The position numbers and the translations under genes are program-made. A DNA stretch of 7,706 nucleotides. Source: Candidatus Kuenenia stuttgartensis (lineage in GTDB: Bacteria; Planctomycetota; Planctomycetia; Isosphaerales; Isosphaeraceae). This document shows, one piece after another, positions 5,692 through 7,706 of the stretch. The notes under the pieces are model-generated. The model was not told the DNA's origin and searched no databases. It worked only from the letters and a program-made list of their open reading frames with translations. The stretch's first letter is position 1, and each line of letters opens with the position of its first letter. Location of the stretch: the NCBI GenBank assembly GCA_945874095.1, contig CAMCFM010000193.1:1-7706 (forward strand), in the 5' to 3' direction.

Positions 5692-6579
5692 ATGATGACC
5701 CAGGAAAAACACATCGTCGGCGGTAGTGGCTGGTTCCACTTGTGTTTGACGATTGGCATGATGATTGTCGCTCCGATCATCTTTATCGTATCGATTGCAA
5801 CGGGTCCGATCTTGCCTATGCTCGCGATTCCGTTGTTTGTAGTCTCACTGATCTGGTGTAACGGCTTTTTTACAATTCAGCCCAATGAATCGTGTTTGAT
5901 GACGTTTTTTGGCCCATATATGGGGACTGTTCGTGAGGCAGGCTTTTATTGGGTGAACCCGTTTTATAACAAACGGAAGATTTCCCTAAGGGCTCAAAAC
6001 CTTGAGGGGTCGAAGCTTAAGGTGAATGACAAACGCGGAAATCCGATTGAAATTGCGGTCGTGATTGTCTGGAGGGTCGATAACACTGCGGCGGCCAGTT
6101 TCGATGTGCAGAATGTGGAGAAGTATGTCCATATCCAGAGTGAATCGGCCGTCCGCCACCTGGCTGGTGCTTATGCCTACGACCATGGATCAGGTGACGA
6201 TGCGGACAGAACAGAACTGACTCTGCGGGAGAGTACTGAGGAAGTGGCTGCTACGCTTTTGGCAGAACTTCGCGAGAGGCTTCATAAAGCGGGCGTCGAA
6301 GTGGACGAGGCCAGGATTACCCACTTGGCCTATGCTCCTGAAATTGCCAGCGTGATGCTGCGTCGCCAGCAGGCTGAGGCGATCATTGCAGCCCGCCAGA
6401 AGATTGTCCATGGTGCTGTAAGCATGGTGGAGATGGCTTTGAATGAGCTGTCTGAAAAGAATATTGTCGAGCTTGATCCTGAGCGCAAAGCGGCCATGGT
6501 TAATAACTTGCTTGTGATTCTGTGTGGTGAATCAGAGGCTCGGCCAGTGCTGAATGCAGGGACATTATACGGCGGTTAA
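5692..6579 (+). CDS. SPFH/band 7 domain membrane protein
   Basis: 295 residues. Two hydrophobic segments (about 15-37 and 39-60) anchor the N-terminus in the membrane, followed by an SPFH/band 7 domain: FFTIQPNESCLMTFFGPYMGTVREAGFYWVNPFY (59-92, written in parts as FFTIQPNESCL then MTFFGPYMGT and REAGFYWVNPFY), DKRGNPIEIAVVIVWRV (113-129), then an alpha-helical region with LRESTEEVAATLLAEL (178-193), VEVDEARITHLAYAPEIA (202-219) and RRQQAEAIIAARQ (224-236). This family forms large membrane-associated oligomeric cages or microdomain scaffolds that often bind proteases or other membrane partners. AGAGGAG lies upstream; the second ATG (5695) has the better spacing of about 7 bases, so the true protein may be one residue shorter. 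It is the first gene of a four-gene cassette. The domain is sure; the role is unknown. Confidence 0.9.
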   Translation: MMTQEKHIVGGSGWFHLCLTIGMMIVAPIIFIVSIATGPILPMLAIPLFVVSLIWCNGFFTIQPNESCLMTFFGPYMGTVREAGFYWVNPFYNKRKISLRAQNLEGSKLKVNDKRGNPIEIAVVIVWRVDNTAAASFDVQNVEKYVHIQSESAVRHLAGAYAYDHGSGDDADRTELTLRESTEEVAATLLAELRERLHKAGVEVDEARITHLAYAPEIASVMLRRQQAEAIIAARQKIVHGAVSMVEMALNELSEKNIVELDPERKAAMVNNLLVILCGESEARPVLNAGTLYGG

Positions 6580-6587
6580 TCGGCCGG

Positions 6588-6692
6588 ATGGAATTAGAGA
6601 ATGGTGAGCGTCTGGCTCGGTTCGAGCGGTGCATCGAACCGGGCTTCTGCCATGGGTTTGGAATGGATTTTCCGAATGAGGATCGGCCCTGA
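6588..6692 (+). CDS. Small 34-residue ORF coupled to the ribbon-helix-helix gene
   Basis: ATG 8 bases after the SPFH stop opens a 34-residue frame (MELENGERLARFERC, then IEPGFCHGFGMDFPNEDRP) whose TGA overlaps the next ATG as TGATG, a common sign of translational coupling. It fills the 112-base gap between SPFH and the ribbon-helix-helix gene almost exactly. Two cysteines (15 and 21) and His22 are visible, and the protein is short and rather acidic. I do not recognise it. There is no strong ribosome site, so translation would rely on ribosomes arriving from the SPFH stop. A chance open frame of this size is possible; the tight fit at both ends is the main evidence. Confidence 0.45.
   Translation: MELENGERLARFERCIEPGFCHGFGMDFPNEDRP
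6614..6645 (+). other. Stem-loop inside the SPFH to ribbon-helix-helix gap
   Basis: CGGTTCGA (6618-6625) pairs with TCGAACCG (6634-6641) around an 8-base loop, extended by GGCT/GGCT-type pairs with G-U wobbles to about 12 bp. There is no T run after it, so it is not an intrinsic terminator. It could adjust mRNA stability or the ratio of SPFH to downstream products; it lies within the 34-residue ORF. Confidence 0.5.
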
Positions 6693-6886
6693 TGAAATCA
6701 CGTAAAGCCTTTCTGTTGAGGCTCAACCCGACTCTATACGAGGAGTTGGAGGTCTGGGCCAGCGCTGATTTACGAAGCGTAAATGCCCAGATCGAATTCC
6801 TTCTGACCGACGCTGTTCGACGCCATCGAAAAGAATTGCCGGCCTCAGATCATAAAGATGAGCCAAATTCTCAGGAAAAACCTTGA
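6692..6886 (+). CDS. Arc-like ribbon-helix-helix DNA-binding protein
   Basis: 64 residues. KAFLLRLNP (5-13) is the beta-strand that would insert in the DNA major groove, LYEELEVWASADL (15-27) is helix A, the turn SVN (29-31) follows, and AQIEFLLTDAVRRHRK (32-47) is helix B; the last 15 or so residues are polar and probably disordered. The SVNAQIEFLL stretch is typical of Arc/HicB-type antitoxin and repressor proteins. It would act as a dimer or tetramer on short repeated operators, probably the TGATAT repeat at the cassette promoter. GAGG lies 9 bases before ATG, and the start overlaps the stop of the 34-residue ORF. No recognisable toxin follows, so a classical toxin-antitoxin pair is not supported. 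Confidence 0.85.
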   Translation: MKSRKAFLLRLNPTLYEELEVWASADLRSVNAQIEFLLTDAVRRHRKELPASDHKDEPNSQEKP

Positions 6887-6928
6887 ACTGAGCTGGATTG
6901 CAGATTCGAATATGTCGCCATGGAGGGG

Positions 6929-6934
6929 AAGGGG
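6929..6934 (+). promoter_or_regulatory. Ribosome binding site for the small membrane protein
   Basis: AAGGGG, with GGAGG a few bases further upstream (6922-6926), lies 7 bases before the ATG at 6942. It favours that start over the ATGs at 6858 and 6912 in the same frame, which lack a comparable site. Confidence 0.5.
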
Positions 6935-6941
6935 CAATCAG

Positions 6942-7190
6942 ATGGATCGTCGGACTGCTTTTCGATTCTTTCGAGATTTTGTAAGCGCGTTGGGAACAAC
7001 CTGGCTGATTGTCGTTCTCGCAGCAGTCGTCACTCATGGTAGAATTGGCCGATACGGTGGCTTGATTCTTCCGGCCCAACTTTTGATCAGTTGCGGTTTT
7101 GGAATTTTCAGGGCCAGAAAAAGACGCCAGAGGCGAATTCTTCGCGAAGCCAGCCAGGCGATGTCTGGTGACAGATTTTTCCCTGTTTGA
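6942..7190 (+). CDS. Small two-pass basic membrane protein of unknown function
   Basis: 82 residues from ATG 6942. Two hydrophobic segments are visible, SALGTTWLIVVLAAVV (about 15-30) and GGLILPAQLLISCGFGIF (39-56), joined by a short loop THGRIGRYG. A strongly basic run RARKRRQRRILR (57-68) follows and should stay on the cytoplasmic side. The frame is open from 6858, where a longer start would overlap the ribbon-helix-helix gene by 29 bases; the ribosome site favours 6942. It is the last gene of the SPFH cassette and ends 74 bases before the shared terminator. Its membrane location fits a partner of the SPFH protein, but no family is recognised and function is unknown. Confidence 0.6.
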   Translation: MDRRTAFRFFRDFVSALGTTWLIVVLAAVVTHGRIGRYGGLILPAQLLISCGFGIFRARKRRQRRILREASQAMSGDRFFPV

Positions 7191-7264
7191 AGAAGTCGCA
7201 GAGGCAAAACATTCGAGGGTGTTAAAATTGCAAGTGTTTTCCAGATAAGGGTTTATGATCCAAT

Positions 7265-7299
7265 AAAAAAGGCCTTGCGAGATTCGCAAGGCCTTTTTT
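7265..7299. terminator. Bidirectional intrinsic terminator
   Basis: A perfect 16-bp inverted repeat, AAAAAAGGCCTTGCGA / TCGCAAGGCCTTTTTT with a 3-base GAT centre, gives a GC-rich stem with a T6 tail in both directions. It ends the SPFH cassette on the plus strand and the glutamine synthetase gene on the minus strand, 26 bases after that stop. Confidence 0.92.
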
Positions 7300-7325
7300 G
7301 AAAAGAGACTTTCAGGAAGCGATCA

Positions 7326-7706
7326 TCACTTGATGAAGAGCATTTCCTGGTAGGTTGGGAGCGGCCAGAGGTCGTCTGCAACCAGAGTTTCGAGTTTGTC
7401 AGCCACTTCGCGGACGGCAGCCATCGCAGGGATGATCACGTCGCGAGAGTATTTGGCATGTGCCAGGGAATCGCCATCGGCATGATGATCGGCGATTTTG
7501 ACAAGCTCTGTACTGCGAGTCTGAAGGCTGCTGATGAGCGAAGAGATTTCCTTGAGGAAATCGATCTGAGATGCTGGTGGTTCCACTCCAGCGGCTTTAA
7601 GTGCAGAGATGTTTGAAGCAATCTCTGTCTGAAAGCGAATGCAGGAAGGCAGAATTTGCTTCTTGGCAATCTGTGCTGTGAGTTGTGCTTCAATGTTGAT
7701 CGTTTT
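7326..7706 (-). CDS. glnN: Type III glutamine synthetase, C-terminal part
   Basis: The frame runs from the window edge to TAG/TAA-type stop at 7326; 126 residues of the C-terminus are visible and the gene begins outside. It opens KTINIEAQLTAQIAKKQILPS, and contains HAKYSRDVIIPAMAAVREVAD and the ending DDLWPLPTYQEMLF (quoted in parts), all characteristic of the C-terminal helical domain of GSIII, the large (about 700-residue) dodecameric form of glutamine synthetase. The enzyme makes glutamine from glutamate, ammonia and ATP in the cytosol. The catalytic residues lie in the missing upstream portion, so activity cannot be judged here. GSIII is common in Bacteroidetes, cyanobacteria and planctomycetes. 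A GTG at 7586 is only an internal Val codon. Confidence 0.92.
   Translation of the reverse strand, partial: KTINIEAQLTAQIAKKQILPSCIRFQTEIASNISALKAAGVEPPASQIDFLKEISSLISSLQTRSTELVKIADHHADGDSLAHAKYSRDVIIPAMAAVREVADKLETLVADDLWPLPTYQEMLFIK

Noticed and set aside
6692..7190. Toxin-antitoxin pair made of the ribbon-helix-helix protein and the following gene
   Set aside because: The following product is a two-pass membrane protein without a known toxin fold, and both genes sit in a larger cassette behind an SPFH gene.
6723..7289. 188-residue minus-strand open frame across the ribbon-helix-helix and membrane protein genes
   Set aside because: It is antisense to two better-supported genes, starts inside the terminator stem, lacks a ribosome site and shows no recognisable domain.

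Overview
The window looks like a chromosomal segment of a planctomycete, probably of the Planctopirus/Schlesneria/Gimesia type. This is inferred from the gene families: a type III glutamine synthetase, an enterochelin-esterase-like hydrolase, an LctP permease, an FAH-family enzyme, a short NagB and an SPFH protein followed by a ribbon-helix-helix protein. It also fits the patchy use of Shine-Dalgarno sites. No rRNA, tRNA, CRISPR array, insertion sequence or transposase is visible.

Positions 1-4110, plus strand: the 3' end of an esterase gene, a stem-loop, then a probable metabolic transcription unit. This unit holds a NagB-family glucosamine-6-phosphate deaminase, an L-lactate permease and a fumarylacetoacetate-hydrolase-family enzyme, with gaps of 48 and 73 bases. 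The three together suggest feeding of small carbon compounds (amino sugar, lactate/glycolate, keto-acid) into central metabolism, but no single pathway joins them. A YfcE/MJ0936-type metallophosphodiesterase faces the unit on the minus strand (4159-4650).

Positions 4651-5691 hold no convincing protein gene. On the plus strand there is a promoter-like sequence with a perfect TTGACA, then about 650 bases dense in local and long-range inverted repeats, then a clear intrinsic terminator at 5562-5598. I read this as an unrecognised structured RNA or a heavily structured leader with a small ORF (5089-5304). It matches none of tmRNA, RNase P RNA, SRP RNA or the common riboswitches by the motifs I know.

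Positions 5609-7299, plus strand: a compact cassette with its own promoter and terminator. It encodes a two-pass membrane SPFH/band 7 protein, a 34-residue ORF whose stop overlaps the next start (TGATG), an Arc-like ribbon-helix-helix protein and a small two-pass basic membrane protein. A palindrome and an 11-base-period TGATAT repeat overlap the promoter and are a natural candidate for the operator of the ribbon-helix-helix protein. A near-perfect bidirectional terminator (7265-7299) separates the cassette from the minus-strand type III glutamine synthetase gene, whose 3' end closes the window.
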